Below, one piece after another: positions 1 through 8,948 of a stretch of 64,000 nt of DNA. This DNA is from Thermohalobaculum sp039180675 (GTDB taxonomy: Bacteria; Pseudomonadota; Alphaproteobacteria; Rhodobacterales; Rhodobacteraceae). Numbering within the stretch: position 1 is the stretch's first letter; the number at the start of each line of letters is the position of its first letter. The position numbers and the translations under genes are program-made. The stretch covers positions 62,001-126,000 of the forward strand of contig JBCDDC010000012.1 in the NCBI GenBank assembly GCA_039180675.1, read 5' to 3'. The notes under the pieces were generated by a model. That model ran no database searches. It saw only the letters and a list, made by a program, of their open reading frames with translations, and was not told the DNA's origin.

Positions 1-1
1 C

Positions 2-2446
2 CAGGAGCAGGTGACGCTGAAGGGCCATGCGCTCCAATGCCGGATCACGACGGAAGATCCGCTGAACAACTTCATCCCGGATTATGGCCGGATTACCGCC
101 TATAGGGGTGCGACCGGGTTTGGGATCCGGCTCGATGGCGGCACGGCTTATTCTGGTGCGGTGATCACCCGCTACTATGACAGCCTGTTGGAGAAGGTCA
201 CCGCTTGGGCCCCGACACCTGAGGAAGCCATTGCGCGGATGGACCGCGCCTTGCGCGAGTTCCGAATCCGCGGTGTCGCGACCAACCTGGTCTTCGTCGA
301 GAATCTGCTGAAACACCCGACCTTCCTCGACCTGAGCTACACGACCAAGTTCATCGATACGACGCCGGAGCTTTTCACGTTCCAGAAACGGCGTGACCGC
401 GCGACGCGCCTGCTCCGCTATATCGGCGATGTCACTGTCAACGGGAATGCAGAGGTGGCAGGGCGGCCGAAGCCACCAGCCGATGCGCGACCGCCAAAGC
501 CCCCTGCGCTACGAGAGAAACGCGCGCCGGAAGGGCTGAAGCAGAAACTCGATTCCGAGGGCCCGAAGGCCATCGCCGACTGGATGCTGGCGCAGGAACG
601 GTTGCTGATCACCGACACGACCATGCGCGACAGCCATCAGAGCCTGCTCGCCACACGGATGCGCTCGATCGACATGATCAATGTAGCAGAAGCCTATAGC
701 CGCAACCTGCCGGAGCTGTTCTCGATGGAATGTTGGGGTGGCGCGACCTTCGACGTCGCCTACCGTTTCCTGCACGAATGCCCCTGGAAACGGCTGGTGG
801 ATCTGCGCGAGCGGATGCCGAACCATCTGACCCAGATGCTGGTGCGCGCCTCGAACGGTGTCGGCTACACGAACTACCCCGACAACGTGGTCGAGCAGTT
901 CATCGGGCAGGCAGCGAAATCCGGCATGGATCTGTTCCGCATCTTCGATCCGCTGAACTGGGTCGAGAACATGCGTGTCGCGATGGATGCGGTGATCGCC
1001 GCAGACCGGATCTGCGAGGCGGCGATCTGCTACACGGGCGACATCCACGATCCAAACCGCGCCAAGTATTCGCTCAGCTACTATGTCGATCTGGCCAAGC
1101 AGCTGGAAGCCGCCGGCGCCCATGTGCTCTGCATCAAGGACATGGGCGGGCTGGTGAAGCCCTACGCCGCGATGGCGCTGATCGACGCCTTGAAGAACGA
1201 GATCAGCCTGCCGATCCACTTCCACAGCCACGATACCAGTGGGATCTCTTCGGCCTCGATCATCGCGGCCGCCGAGGCCGGGGTCGATGCGGTGGATTGC
1301 GCGATGGACGCGCTGTCGGGGCTCACATCCCAGGCGCCGATGGGCTCGATCGTGGCGGCGATGGAGGCGCATCCGCGGGCGACGGGGCTTGATCTCGGCG
1401 GGATCCGTGAGATCTCGACCTACTGGGAAGAAGTCCGCCGGATGTATGCACCTTTTGAGAGCGATCTGCGCTCGGGCAATTCCGAGGTCTATCTGCACGA
1501 GATGCCCGGCGGGCAGGTCACCAACCTCAAGGCGCAGGCGCGCTCCATGGGGTTGGAGGACCGCTGGCACGAGGTCGCCCAGACTTATGCGGATGTGAAC
1601 GATATGTTTGGCGACGTGATCAAGGTGACGCCGATCGCCAAGACCGTTGGAGATATGGCGCTCACGATGGTTGCGGCGGGCCTGACGGTCGAGGATGTGC
1701 TTGACCCCGATCAGGAAATCGCCTTTCCCGACTCGGTTTTGACCTACTTCAAGGGAGAGGTCGGCCAGCCCCATGGCGGTTTCCCGGAGGTTTTGCAGGC
1801 AAAGGTGCTGAAAGGCGCGGCGCCCATCACCGAGCGCCCAGGTAGCCTGATGGAGCCCGTCGATCTGGAGGCCAAGCGCGAAGAGGCGCAGGAGGCAATG
1901 GGCGGGGTCACCGTCGATGACGAGGATCTGGGCTCCTACCTCATGTATCCCAAAGTCTATCTCGATTACATGGGCCACCGGCGCGACAACGGCCCGGTTC
2001 GTGTGCTTCCGACGCCCACCTTCTTCTACGGGATGGAGCCGGGCGAGGAGGCGCTGATCGACCTGCGCCCCGGCGTGACCCTGGTGGTGCGCTTGCAGGC
2101 GGTCTCCGAGCCGGATGAACACGGCGAGGTGAAGCTTTTCTTCGAGCTCAACGGTCAGCCGAGGACTATCCGGGTGGAGGACCGCCGCTTCTCCGGCGAA
2201 AGCCACAAGGCCGAGAAGGCCGAGGACGGAAACGCGAGGCACGTGGCCGCACCCATGCCCGGCGTGATCGGCTCGGTTGCCGTTAAGCCGGGTCAGCAGA
2301 TCCATGCGGGCGACCTGCTCCTGACGCTCGAGGCCATGAAGATGGAAACCGCCATCCACGCGGATGCGGACGGCGTGATCGAGCGGGTCGTGACCCCTGC
2401 AGGGACCCAGGTCGACGCGAAGGACCTCCTGATCGCCTTCGCCTGA
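2..2446 (+). CDS. pyc: Pyruvate carboxylase, 3' part (gene begins before the window)
   Basis: Biotin enzyme carboxylating pyruvate to oxaloacetate (anaplerosis), cytoplasmic. The frame is open to the left edge; 814 residues are visible out of roughly 1150 usual for the family. In order: the end of the biotin carboxylase domain (GHALQCRITTEDP at the very start), the carboxyltransferase TIM barrel beginning near visible residue 200 (TTMRDSHQSLLATR, then ECWGGATFDVAYRF and KDMGGLVKPYAA), the conserved carboxylase linker domain, and a C-terminal biotinyl domain with the lysine of EAMKMET about 35 residues from the end. The GTG at position 11 is an internal codon, not a start. The single-chain order BC-CT-BCCP excludes the two-subunit form and propionyl-CoA carboxylase. 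Confidence 0.96.
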   Translation, partial: QEQVTLKGHALQCRITTEDPLNNFIPDYGRITAYRGATGFGIRLDGGTAYSGAVITRYYDSLLEKVTAWAPTPEEAIARMDRALREFRIRGVATNLVFVENLLKHPTFLDLSYTTKFIDTTPELFTFQKRRDRATRLLRYIGDVTVNGNAEVAGRPKPPADARPPKPPALREKRAPEGLKQKLDSEGPKAIADWMLAQERLLITDTTMRDSHQSLLATRMRSIDMINVAEAYSRNLPELFSMECWGGATFDVAYRFLHECPWKRLVDLRERMPNHLTQMLVRASNGVGYTNYPDNVVEQFIGQAAKSGMDLFRIFDPLNWVENMRVAMDAVIAADRICEAAICYTGDIHDPNRAKYSLSYYVDLAKQLEAAGAHVLCIKDMGGLVKPYAAMALIDALKNEISLPIHFHSHDTSGISSASIIAAAEAGVDAVDCAMDALSGLTSQAPMGSIVAAMEAHPRATGLDLGGIREISTYWEEVRRMYAPFESDLRSGNSEVYLHEMPGGQVTNLKAQARSMGLEDRWHEVAQTYADVNDMFGDVIKVTPIAKTVGDMALTMVAAGLTVEDVLDPDQEIAFPDSVLTYFKGEVGQPHGGFPEVLQAKVLKGAAPITERPGSLMEPVDLEAKREEAQEAMGGVTVDDEDLGSYLMYPKVYLDYMGHRRDNGPVRVLPTPTFFYGMEPGEEALIDLRPGVTLVVRLQAVSEPDEHGEVKLFFELNGQPRTIRVEDRRFSGESHKAEKAEDGNARHVAAPMPGVIGSVAVKPGQQIHAGDLLLTLEAMKMETAIHADADGVIERVVTPAGTQVDAKDLLIAFA

Positions 2447-2516
2447 AATCGCGGAAAAAATGGCCGGCGCCCCCCTTGCGTCCGCCAGCAAAACGTCATA
2501 ACTCTCGCCGCATTGG

Positions 2517-2593
<77 letters not shown>

Positions 2594-2744
2594 AATCCCA
2601 CAGATCTAGCTGATTAATGATCGGGTTTGCACGACCTGTACCCTCGAAAATAGTCCGTGTAGAGCTGCGACCTCGAATAATCGGCTCCAGCAAAACCAGG
2701 TGGTTCGGGGGAGGCTTTTCTGTATCCTCCAGCGAGCCGTCTTT

Positions 2745-2757
2745 GTTACGGTATAAC
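2745..2757. promoter_or_regulatory. Zur-box-like palindrome before the zrgA-like operon
   Basis: GTTACGGTATAAC lies 38 nt upstream of the ATG at 2796. It matches the core of the proteobacterial Zur operator GTTATAnTATAAC at all but two positions, and contains a -10-like TATAAC (2752-2757), so a bound repressor would cover the promoter. Zur control is inferred from this match and from the zinc-type product downstream. Confidence 0.5.
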
Positions 2758-2795
2758 GAGAGTTTCGACTTCACTGGATTCGGGAGGATGGATCG

Positions 2796-3455
2796 ATGCG
2801 GTTCTTTATGATTGGCGGCGTTGCGGCGTTCATCTCGGCAGCGGCGATGGCGGCGGACAAGCGGCAACTCGGCGCTCATGAGCATGGTGTCGGCAATCTG
2901 AACATGGCGTTCGAGGGAAGCCGGATCTCCATAGAGTTCGAGGCACCCGGGGCGGATATCGTGGGCTTTGAGTATGCCGCCGAGACCGCCGAGGACCGGG
3001 CCAAGATCGATGGCGCGATCGCCCTTCTGGCAAAGCCGCTCGATCTGTTTGTTATCCCGGCTGCGGCCGGGTGTTCGGTAGTCGAGGCAAGTTCGGCCCT
3101 GATCGGAGATGACCATGGCGAACACGATCACGATGACCATGGGGCCGAAGCCGGTCAAGACGATCACGCGGAGGAGGCGGGCCACGGGGAGCACGGTCAC
3201 GGGCATAGTCACGATGAGCATGCAGAGGGCCAAGGCCATGGTGAGCATGCCGAGGAGGCGAGCCACACCGAGTTCCACGCGGAGTATCTGCTTGACTGCG
3301 CCGACCCCTCTGCGATCGATCGCATCGATTTCGCCTATTTCAGCGTCTTCCCGAACGCGGAGGAGCTCGAGATACAGATGATCTCGGATCGCGGGGCGAA
3401 CAGCTTCGAGGTCGAACGCGATGATCCTAGCCTCTCGCTTGCCGGGCGGATCTGA
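2796..3455 (+). CDS. ZrgA-like DUF2796 periplasmic zinc-binding protein
   Basis: 219 residues with a short signal peptide (about 1-20, hydrophobic, ending AAAMAA), the DUF2796 opening GAHEHGVGNLNMAFEG, and a long His/Asp/Glu-rich stretch at about 105-160 with many HGEH and HDDH units that would bind zinc. The C-terminal part carries two further cysteines with the earlier one (C91, C170 region). Homologues such as ZrgA of Vibrio serve zinc import together with an ABC transporter, which fits the ATPase and permease that follow. The start has a GGAGG at 2783-2787. The next gene overlaps its end by 35 nt. Confidence 0.85.
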   Translation: MRFFMIGGVAAFISAAAMAADKRQLGAHEHGVGNLNMAFEGSRISIEFEAPGADIVGFEYAAETAEDRAKIDGAIALLAKPLDLFVIPAAAGCSVVEASSALIGDDHGEHDHDDHGAEAGQDDHAEEAGHGEHGHGHSHDEHAEGQGHGEHAEEASHTEFHAEYLLDCADPSAIDRIDFAYFSVFPNAEELEIQMISDRGANSFEVERDDPSLSLAGRI

Positions 3456-4182
3456 GGCGGCGGACGTGGCGACCGCGCATGAGGGCGGGGCAGGCCTCGT
3501 CCTCCGCGATGTCTCCTTCGCCTGGCCCGGTCAGGGCGCGTTTCGCCTGGATGTTCCCGATCTGAAGCTCGCTGGGGGAACCAAGGCCGTCCTTCTTGGT
3601 GAAAGCGGGTCGGGTAAATCGACGCTCCTGAGCCTTGTCTGCGGTATCCTTGCGCCTGAGCGTGGTGAGATCAGCGTGGATGGCGAAGATCTCGCCCGTA
3701 TCAGCGGCGGTGCACGCGACCGGTTTCGGGCCGAGCGGCTGGGCGTGATCTTCCAACAGTTCAACCTGCTGCCCTTCGCAACGCCCCTCGACAATATTCT
3801 GCTGCCCTTGAGCTTCGCGGTGGAGCGGCGGCGTCGGCTAAGCGACCCGAGGGCTGAGGCGTTGCGGCTGACGAGTGCTCTGGGTCTGCCGGAGACGCTG
3901 GTTACCTCCGGGCAGGCTGCCAAGCTGAGCGTCGGGCAGCAGCAGCGCGTTGCCGTCGCCCGGGCGCTCATCGGCGGGCCGAGGCTCATCGTGGCGGATG
4001 AGCCGACCTCGGCGCTGGATGCGGGAAGCCGCGGTGCCTTCATCGACCTTCTGCTCGGACAGGCCGATGCGGCTGGTGCGACTCTGCTGATGGTCACCCA
4101 TGACGCGGGGCTTGCCGGGTACTTCGATCAGGCGCTCGAGATGGACGGGATCTGCCGGGTCACCCGGGCCACGGCCGCATGA
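3421..4182 (+). CDS. ABC transporter ATP-binding protein (LolD/MacB type)
   Basis: 253-residue ATPase with Walker A GESGSGKST (about 60-68), Q-loop (FQQFNLLP), signature LSVGQQQRVAVARAL (about 167), Walker B LIVADEPT and the H-loop MVTHD. This subfamily works with FtsX-fold permeases such as the next gene. ATG at 3421 has a GAGG upstream but overlaps zrgA by 35 nt; GTG at 3466, with AGGCGG in front and just after the zrgA stop, is the main alternative and would lose only the first 15 non-conserved residues. Role in zinc uptake or metallation of envelope proteins is inferred from the operon. Confidence 0.88.
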   Translation: MILASRLPGGSEAADVATAHEGGAGLVLRDVSFAWPGQGAFRLDVPDLKLAGGTKAVLLGESGSGKSTLLSLVCGILAPERGEISVDGEDLARISGGARDRFRAERLGVIFQQFNLLPFATPLDNILLPLSFAVERRRRLSDPRAEALRLTSALGLPETLVTSGQAAKLSVGQQQRVAVARALIGGPRLIVADEPTSALDAGSRGAFIDLLLGQADAAGATLLMVTHDAGLAGYFDQALEMDGICRVTRATAA

Positions 4183-5429
4183 TCCTTTTGCGGCTTGCCT
4201 TGCGCTCTCTGCTGAACCGGTGGCTCACGGTCGGGCTGACCGTTTTCACCATCGCGCTCTCCGTTGCTCTTTTCCTGAGTGTCGAGAAGGTGCGGACCGG
4301 GGCGAAGAGCAGTTTCGCCGACACGATCTCGAACACCGACCTGATCGTCGGGGCGCGCTCGGGGAGTGTCCAGCTTCTGCTCTACTCGGTCTTCCGGATC
4401 GGGAACGCGACCAACAACATCACCTGGGAGACCTACCAGGACATCGCCGCGCGGCCGGAGGTTGCCTGGATGGTGCCGATCTCGCTGGGCGACAGCCACC
4501 GGCAATTTCGTGTCATGGGAACGACGGTCGAGTACTTCGACCGGTATAAGTTCCGGGGCGGCCAATCGCTCCACTTCGCCGCAGGTCAGCGGTTCGACGA
4601 TCTCTTCGATACGGTGATCGGCGCCGATGTCGCCGCGATGCTGGGGTATGGCCTGGGTGACCCGATCGTCGTCGCCCATGGGCTGGCATCGTTCACCGAG
4701 CATGCCGATAAGCCGTTTCGCATCTCCGGCATTCTCGAGAAAACCGGGACGCCGGTGGATCGCACCGTTCTGGTCAGCCTCGCAGCGATCGAGGCGATCC
4801 ATATCGACTGGTCGGGCGGTGCCAGATCCGCCCAGCGGATTTCGGCCGAAGAGGTTCGGGGGATGGATCTGACGCCTAAGGCCGTGACGGCGGCGATGCT
4901 GGGCACGACCTCGCGGCTCCAGGTCTTTGCGCTGCAGCGCGCGATCAACGAATACGAGGCGGAACCGCTGCTCGCGGTGCTGCCGGGCGTTGCGCTGCAG
5001 GAGCTTTGGGAGATTGTCGGAGTGGCCGAGACGGCCCTGATCGGCGTCTCCGGCCTTGTGATTGCAACCACGCTGATCGGGATGGCGGCGATGATCCTCT
5101 CCGGTCTCAACGAACGGCGCCGCGAGATGGCGATCCTGCGCGCAGTTGGGGCGGGGCCGCGGGTGATCGGCGGGCTATTGATGCTTGAGGCCATTCTGAT
5201 GACCGTGTTCGGCGCGCTCTTGGGGGTGGCGCTCCTTTACTTGGGGCTGTTCGTCGCGCGCCCGTTGATAGACCAGGCCTATGGGCTTTATCTCCCGATC
5301 AACGCGCTAACGGAGCGTGAGCTGACGGTCCTGGCCGTCGTCGTCGGTGCTGGCGCGATTGTGAGCTTGATGCCCGCCGTGCGTGCATACAAAATGTCGC
5401 TTGCGGATGGTATGACGGTTCGAACCTGA
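4179..5429 (+). CDS. ABC transporter permease, FtsX/MacB fold
   Basis: 416 residues in the classic layout: one membrane segment at about 12-36, a large periplasmic domain (about 40-280), then three membrane segments near 285-308, 328-360 and 384-408 separated by ERRREMAILRAVGAGPRVI, which is the FtsX coupling-loop motif. ATG overlaps the ATPase stop by 4 nt, so the two are translationally coupled. With the ATPase it should form a type VII (mechanotransmission) transporter in the inner membrane rather than a substrate channel. The partner is likely the ZrgA-like protein. Confidence 0.88.
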   Translation: MILLRLALRSLLNRWLTVGLTVFTIALSVALFLSVEKVRTGAKSSFADTISNTDLIVGARSGSVQLLLYSVFRIGNATNNITWETYQDIAARPEVAWMVPISLGDSHRQFRVMGTTVEYFDRYKFRGGQSLHFAAGQRFDDLFDTVIGADVAAMLGYGLGDPIVVAHGLASFTEHADKPFRISGILEKTGTPVDRTVLVSLAAIEAIHIDWSGGARSAQRISAEEVRGMDLTPKAVTAAMLGTTSRLQVFALQRAINEYEAEPLLAVLPGVALQELWEIVGVAETALIGVSGLVIATTLIGMAAMILSGLNERRREMAILRAVGAGPRVIGGLLMLEAILMTVFGALLGVALLYLGLFVARPLIDQAYGLYLPINALTERELTVLAVVVGAGAIVSLMPAVRAYKMSLADGMTVRT

Positions 5430-5458
5430 ACGTCTTGGATCTGGTGGAGGATCGCGAC

Positions 5459-5980
5459 GTGGCACATGACCTGACAAGACGGAAATGTCTCGCCGGTGCC
5501 GGTGTGCTCTCGCTTCTCACTGCTGCTCCCGCATGGGCGAAGGAAAGCGTGGTTGAGCTGGAATGGGACGATCTGATCCCGGGCGGCGGCAAAGGGACGA
5601 TGATGGAGACCCTGCGTCAGCTTGGCATCGTCCAGCACGGGCAATTGCAAACCCCCTTTGATCAGGAGACCGCGGCGGCGGTCGTCACCGACTACGATGG
5701 CAAGCAGGTCCAGTTGCCGGGATATCCTGTTCCGCTCGAATTCGAGGATACAGCGATCAAGGCATTCATTCTGGTGCCTTATATCGGCGCCTGCATCCAC
5801 GTGCCGCCACCGCCGCCGAATCAGCTTGTCTTCGTTCGTGTGAAAGAGCCGTTCGAGATCGACAGCATGTGGGATCCCGTCTACGCGACCGGGATTTTCA
5901 ACTCATCCGCCGTTGCGACTGAACTTGCGGAAATCGGCTATGCCATGTCGGATGCGTTCATCGAGCCCTATTTTTGGTAG
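5459..5980 (+). CDS. DUF3299 secreted protein with Tat-like signal
   Basis: 173 residues from the GTG at 5459, chosen because GGAGG (5445-5449) lies 9 nt ahead; a TTG at 5435 has no ribosome site. The N-terminus TRRKCLAGAG followed by a hydrophobic run ending APAWA resembles a twin-arginine signal. The mature part has the DUF3299 hallmarks ELEWDDLIP near the start and AFILVPYIGACIHVPPPP with a conserved Cys-His pair that could hold metal. DUF3299 genes often follow FtsX-type ABC genes; as last gene of the zinc-type operon it may be a metal-dependent envelope factor. Function is unknown. Confidence 0.8.
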   Translation: MAHDLTRRKCLAGAGVLSLLTAAPAWAKESVVELEWDDLIPGGGKGTMMETLRQLGIVQHGQLQTPFDQETAAAVVTDYDGKQVQLPGYPVPLEFEDTAIKAFILVPYIGACIHVPPPPPNQLVFVRVKEPFEIDSMWDPVYATGIFNSSAVATELAEIGYAMSDAFIEPYFW

Positions 5981-5985
5981 AGGCG

Positions 5986-6005
5986 AGGGCCGTTTGCACG
6001 GCCTT
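5986..6005 (+). terminator. Hairpin after the zinc-type operon
   Basis: AGGGCCGT / ACGGCCTT forms an 8-bp stem with one G:T pair and a 4-nt loop just after the DUF3299 stop. There is no T-run, so it may be a weak terminator or an end-stabilising structure. Confidence 0.45.
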
Positions 6006-6295
6006 GCCTGATACTCCTTTCAGATCTGATCGAATCCCAGGCATTTTTGCAGATCCTGCTTCCGGCTTTAGCGGCTCATTCAGGTAGCTGAAGCGGGCGC
6101 CGAGACCTCAGTGCCTGAAGAAATCAGCCACTACAGGCGCAGTTTCTCGCGAACTGCGAGATGCGGCAGGCAGCACACGCCTGACGTGTAAAACTTCTCA
6201 CAGTCACTACCCGCGTCGGTAGGCATCATGTCGCCACTACCCGCAGCAAGCGAGTTGAAGCCAGTACTCTCCCACCACGCAAGAGGACCTTTACC
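6006..6295. other. Gene-free leader of the haloperoxidase gene with a direct repeat
   Basis: I see no gene here. The decamer CACTACCCGC occurs twice, at 6205-6214 and 6235-6244, exactly 30 bp apart (about three helical turns), which is a spacing used by activators binding one DNA face. An AGAGGA ribosome site precedes the ATG at 6296. No clear -35/-10 pair was found. Confidence 0.35.
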
Positions 6296-8143
6296 ATGAC
6301 ACAAGACCGTCGACAGACCGCCCGTGCAATTCGCATCGAGGCGGCCGAAGCGGCTTATAACCGCCACCACCCGGAGCATAAAGCAAACGGTGACGAACAG
6401 GCCTATGCCTCGGCGAGCTACCCGATGAGCTTCACCAAGGGGCTCGCCCACGACAAGAAGACAGGATTGGTCGCCGACCCGCTGCATTTCGAGGCGTTTC
6501 GGAGTGCCATCGACAACGGTTTCATCGACCCCTTTACCTCCGCCGTTCCGGTCCCGGCACCGGACAAGGGCCTTGGCCGGCGGAAATGGGAGGCACCGAC
6601 CGCAGGCGTGGTGTATGAGCTTGAGGGGCCCGACCCGCAAGCTGTCACCATGGCGCCCGCGCCGGCTCTTGGCTCCGACGAACTCGCCTTCGAGATGGCG
6701 GAGGTCTATGAGCTCGGCATCCTGCACGACGCGGATCTGAACGCGTTTCGCAATGGCGGCGGCGCGGCGTTGAATGACTCGATCAAGCGCCTCAACGACC
6801 TGCCCTATGTGGCATCCGGCTTCGAGGGCGGCCGGGACCGCAAGACCGATGACAGCGGTAAGCTCGACAAGCAGACCGTGTTCCGCGGCTCCTCGCCCGG
6901 TGTCGAGGCTGGCGGCTATCTCTCGCAGTTCATGCTCATCGGCAATGTCGATCAGACCGGCAATGACGGGGTCGAGGACGGGCGGATCACCTACGGCGCC
7001 TTGCAGATCGACCAGCGGGTGCCCGTTGCGACCACGACCAACTGGATGACCAAGTGGGACGACTGGTTCCAGGTGCAGCAGGGCAACGATGTCAGGAACA
7101 ACGCGACCCTGTTCGACGCGACTGCCAAGCGGCGGTTCATCACCACACCGCGGGACATGGCAACCTATGTCCACGACGATGCGCTTTACGAGGCCTATCT
7201 GAACGCGGCGCTGATCCTGCTCAGCATGGGCACGCCCTTCGATCCGGCCTTCAACGCGTTGTCCGGTGGTGGAACTCTCTACGACACGCGGCCGAACTTT
7301 ACGCAGGAGAAGTTGGAGCGTCAGGCGGGCGGTTTCGCGCTCTATGGCGGTCCGCACATCCTGACGCTGGTCTGTGAGGTCGCGACCCGGGGTCTGAAGG
7401 CCGTGCGGTTCCAGAAGTTCAACAACCACATTCGCCTGCGACCAGAAGCGCTCGCCGCCCGGATCGAGAAGGATCGGACCTTCGACGCCAACGGCCACCT
7501 GAAGAAGCCGAAGACGCCGATCAATGACGCGCATCCGAGCCTCTGCGATGCGTTCATAGATCTGGCCACAGCAATCAAGCCGACGGTTCAGGCTGTGATC
7601 GCAAAGAACACCGCCGACAATCCTGGAGACGCCAAGCACCGCACGGCCTTGCTGCCGATGGCATTCCAGGAGGGCTCACCCATGCACCCGGCCTATGGTG
7701 CCGGGCACGCGACCGTGGCGGGCGCCTGTGTGACGATGCTCAAGGCTTTCTTCGACACAGGCACCGTGTTTGTGAAGACGACGGCACCGGGCTTCCCGCG
7801 CAAGAACGGGGCGAAGGTTGCGTATGTCTTCAAACGCTTCGACCCGAAGACCGACACGCCTGTCGAGTTCGTCGTGCAGCCCGGCAAGGATCAGCTCAAG
7901 GAAAAGGAGATCGATTGCCCGCTGACGCTGGAAGGTGAGCTGAACAAGCTGGCGGCGAACATCTCGATCGGCCGCAACATGGGGGGTGTCCACTATTACA
8001 GCGACTACTTCGACAGCCTCAGGATGGGTGAGGAAATCACCATCGGCATTCTGGAGGAGCAGGCCCTGGGGTATCGCACGGATCCATGCGTGATGTCGGT
8101 GCCGACCTTCGACGGACCGGTCCGGCGCATCGGCAAGCGGTAG
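6296..8143 (+). CDS. Vanadium-dependent haloperoxidase homologue (algal bromoperoxidase type)
   Basis: 615 residues without a signal peptide, belonging to the vanadium haloperoxidase / PAP2 superfamily. The opening (RRQTARAIRIEAAEAA, then PMSFTKGLAHD) and the spacing of vanadate ligands follow the red/brown algal bromoperoxidase pattern: K374 and R382 in FQKFNNHIRLRPEA, H471 in HPAYGAGHAT, R560 and H566 in GRNMGGVHYY (spacing 8 and 6 as in Ascophyllum). The usual Ser-Gly-His reads Ala-Gly-His (469-471), so one vanadate hydrogen-bond donor is missing. Expected reaction: peroxide-dependent halide oxidation, possibly weakened or shifted in specificity. It is monocistronic, flanked by hairpins. 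Confidence 0.85.
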   Translation: MTQDRRQTARAIRIEAAEAAYNRHHPEHKANGDEQAYASASYPMSFTKGLAHDKKTGLVADPLHFEAFRSAIDNGFIDPFTSAVPVPAPDKGLGRRKWEAPTAGVVYELEGPDPQAVTMAPAPALGSDELAFEMAEVYELGILHDADLNAFRNGGGAALNDSIKRLNDLPYVASGFEGGRDRKTDDSGKLDKQTVFRGSSPGVEAGGYLSQFMLIGNVDQTGNDGVEDGRITYGALQIDQRVPVATTTNWMTKWDDWFQVQQGNDVRNNATLFDATAKRRFITTPRDMATYVHDDALYEAYLNAALILLSMGTPFDPAFNALSGGGTLYDTRPNFTQEKLERQAGGFALYGGPHILTLVCEVATRGLKAVRFQKFNNHIRLRPEALAARIEKDRTFDANGHLKKPKTPINDAHPSLCDAFIDLATAIKPTVQAVIAKNTADNPGDAKHRTALLPMAFQEGSPMHPAYGAGHATVAGACVTMLKAFFDTGTVFVKTTAPGFPRKNGAKVAYVFKRFDPKTDTPVEFVVQPGKDQLKEKEIDCPLTLEGELNKLAANISIGRNMGGVHYYSDYFDSLRMGEEITIGILEEQALGYRTDPCVMSVPTFDGPVRRIGKR

Positions 8144-8186
8144 GCTCTGAATTCTACAGGCCGAACTTCATCGGTCAATGAACAGG

Positions 8187-8211
8187 CGCGGCCCTCTCCG
8201 CGGGGGCCGCG
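8187..8211 (+). terminator. Terminator-like hairpin after haloperoxidase
   Basis: CGCGGCCC (8187-8194) pairs perfectly with GGGCCGCG (8204-8211), 9-nt loop, followed by a modest T content (TCGCTTTGT). Confidence 0.55.
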
Positions 8212-8336
8212 TCGCTTTGTGCTGCTTCCTATAGTGTGCGCCAGGTGTCTGGCCTGCCGCGCCCTGCTGTTGGACAGCCGCCGCAAATCGGCTAGGTGGC
8301 AGGGGAACAGGGCAGATCGGTCAGAGAGATATCCCC

Positions 8337-8945
8337 GTGGCGAAGCTAGTGGTCTATTACGCTCATCCAGGGCATCGCTTCTCCCGTGTCAATCGCGCCA
8401 TGGCGGAGGCTGCGGCCAAGGTGGCGGGGATCGATTTCACTGATCTCTACGCGATCTATCCGCGCCATGACATCGACGTGGCGCGGGAGCAGGCGCGGAT
8501 CCTCGCCGCCGATGTGATCCTCTTTCAGTTTCCGCTTTTCTGGTATTCGACGCCGTCGATCATCAAGGACTGGCAGGATCTGGTTCTGGAACATGGGTTC
8601 GCCTATGGCGCTGGCGGCGACCGTTTGAGCGGCAAGACGATGATGCTCGCCCTCTCGGCGGCAGGGCCGGAGGAGGCGTATTCCCCGGAGGGCTATCAGC
8701 ACCATGACCTTCGAACCTTTCTGACCCCGCTTGAGCAGGCCGCGCGGCTCTGCCGGATGCATTTTTCGCCACCCTATGTGATCCACTCCGCGTTAAAGGC
8801 GCGGGAGGATGGCCGGATAGATCAGCATGTTGCGGGATATCGGCTGCTGCTGGAGGCGATCCGCGACGACCGCTACGATTTCGCGGCAGCCGAGGCGCGG
8901 CAGGTGATCGGCTTTGGCACGCTTCCCATTCGCGAGGAGGGCTGA
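8337..8945 (+). CDS. KefF-like NAD(P)H:quinone oxidoreductase (flavodoxin fold)
   Basis: 202 residues, GTG start. Flavodoxin-like fold: AKLVVYYAHPGHRFSRVNRAM binds FMN/FAD phosphate at the N-terminus, and FQFPLFWYSTPSIIKDWQD is the conserved flavin and dimer region of the MdaB/KefF/NQO1 family. It ends 3 nt before a KefC-type antiporter; in enterobacteria KefF is the soluble ancillary subunit that activates KefC and also reduces quinones and electrophiles. That pairing supports a KefF role over a stand-alone MdaB. Confidence 0.82.
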   Translation: MAKLVVYYAHPGHRFSRVNRAMAEAAAKVAGIDFTDLYAIYPRHDIDVAREQARILAADVILFQFPLFWYSTPSIIKDWQDLVLEHGFAYGAGGDRLSGKTMMLALSAAGPEEAYSPEGYQHHDLRTFLTPLEQAARLCRMHFSPPYVIHSALKAREDGRIDQHVAGYRLLLEAIRDDRYDFAAAEARQVIGFGTLPIREEG

Positions 8946-8948
8946 GCG

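Noticed and set aside
5435..5458. TTG start for the DUF3299 protein
   Set aside because: No ribosome site before it; GGAGG is placed for the GTG at 5459.
6131..7639. 502-codon reverse frame over the haloperoxidase
   Set aside because: Antisense shadow: no domain, no ribosome site, and the forward frame carries conserved vanadate ligands.
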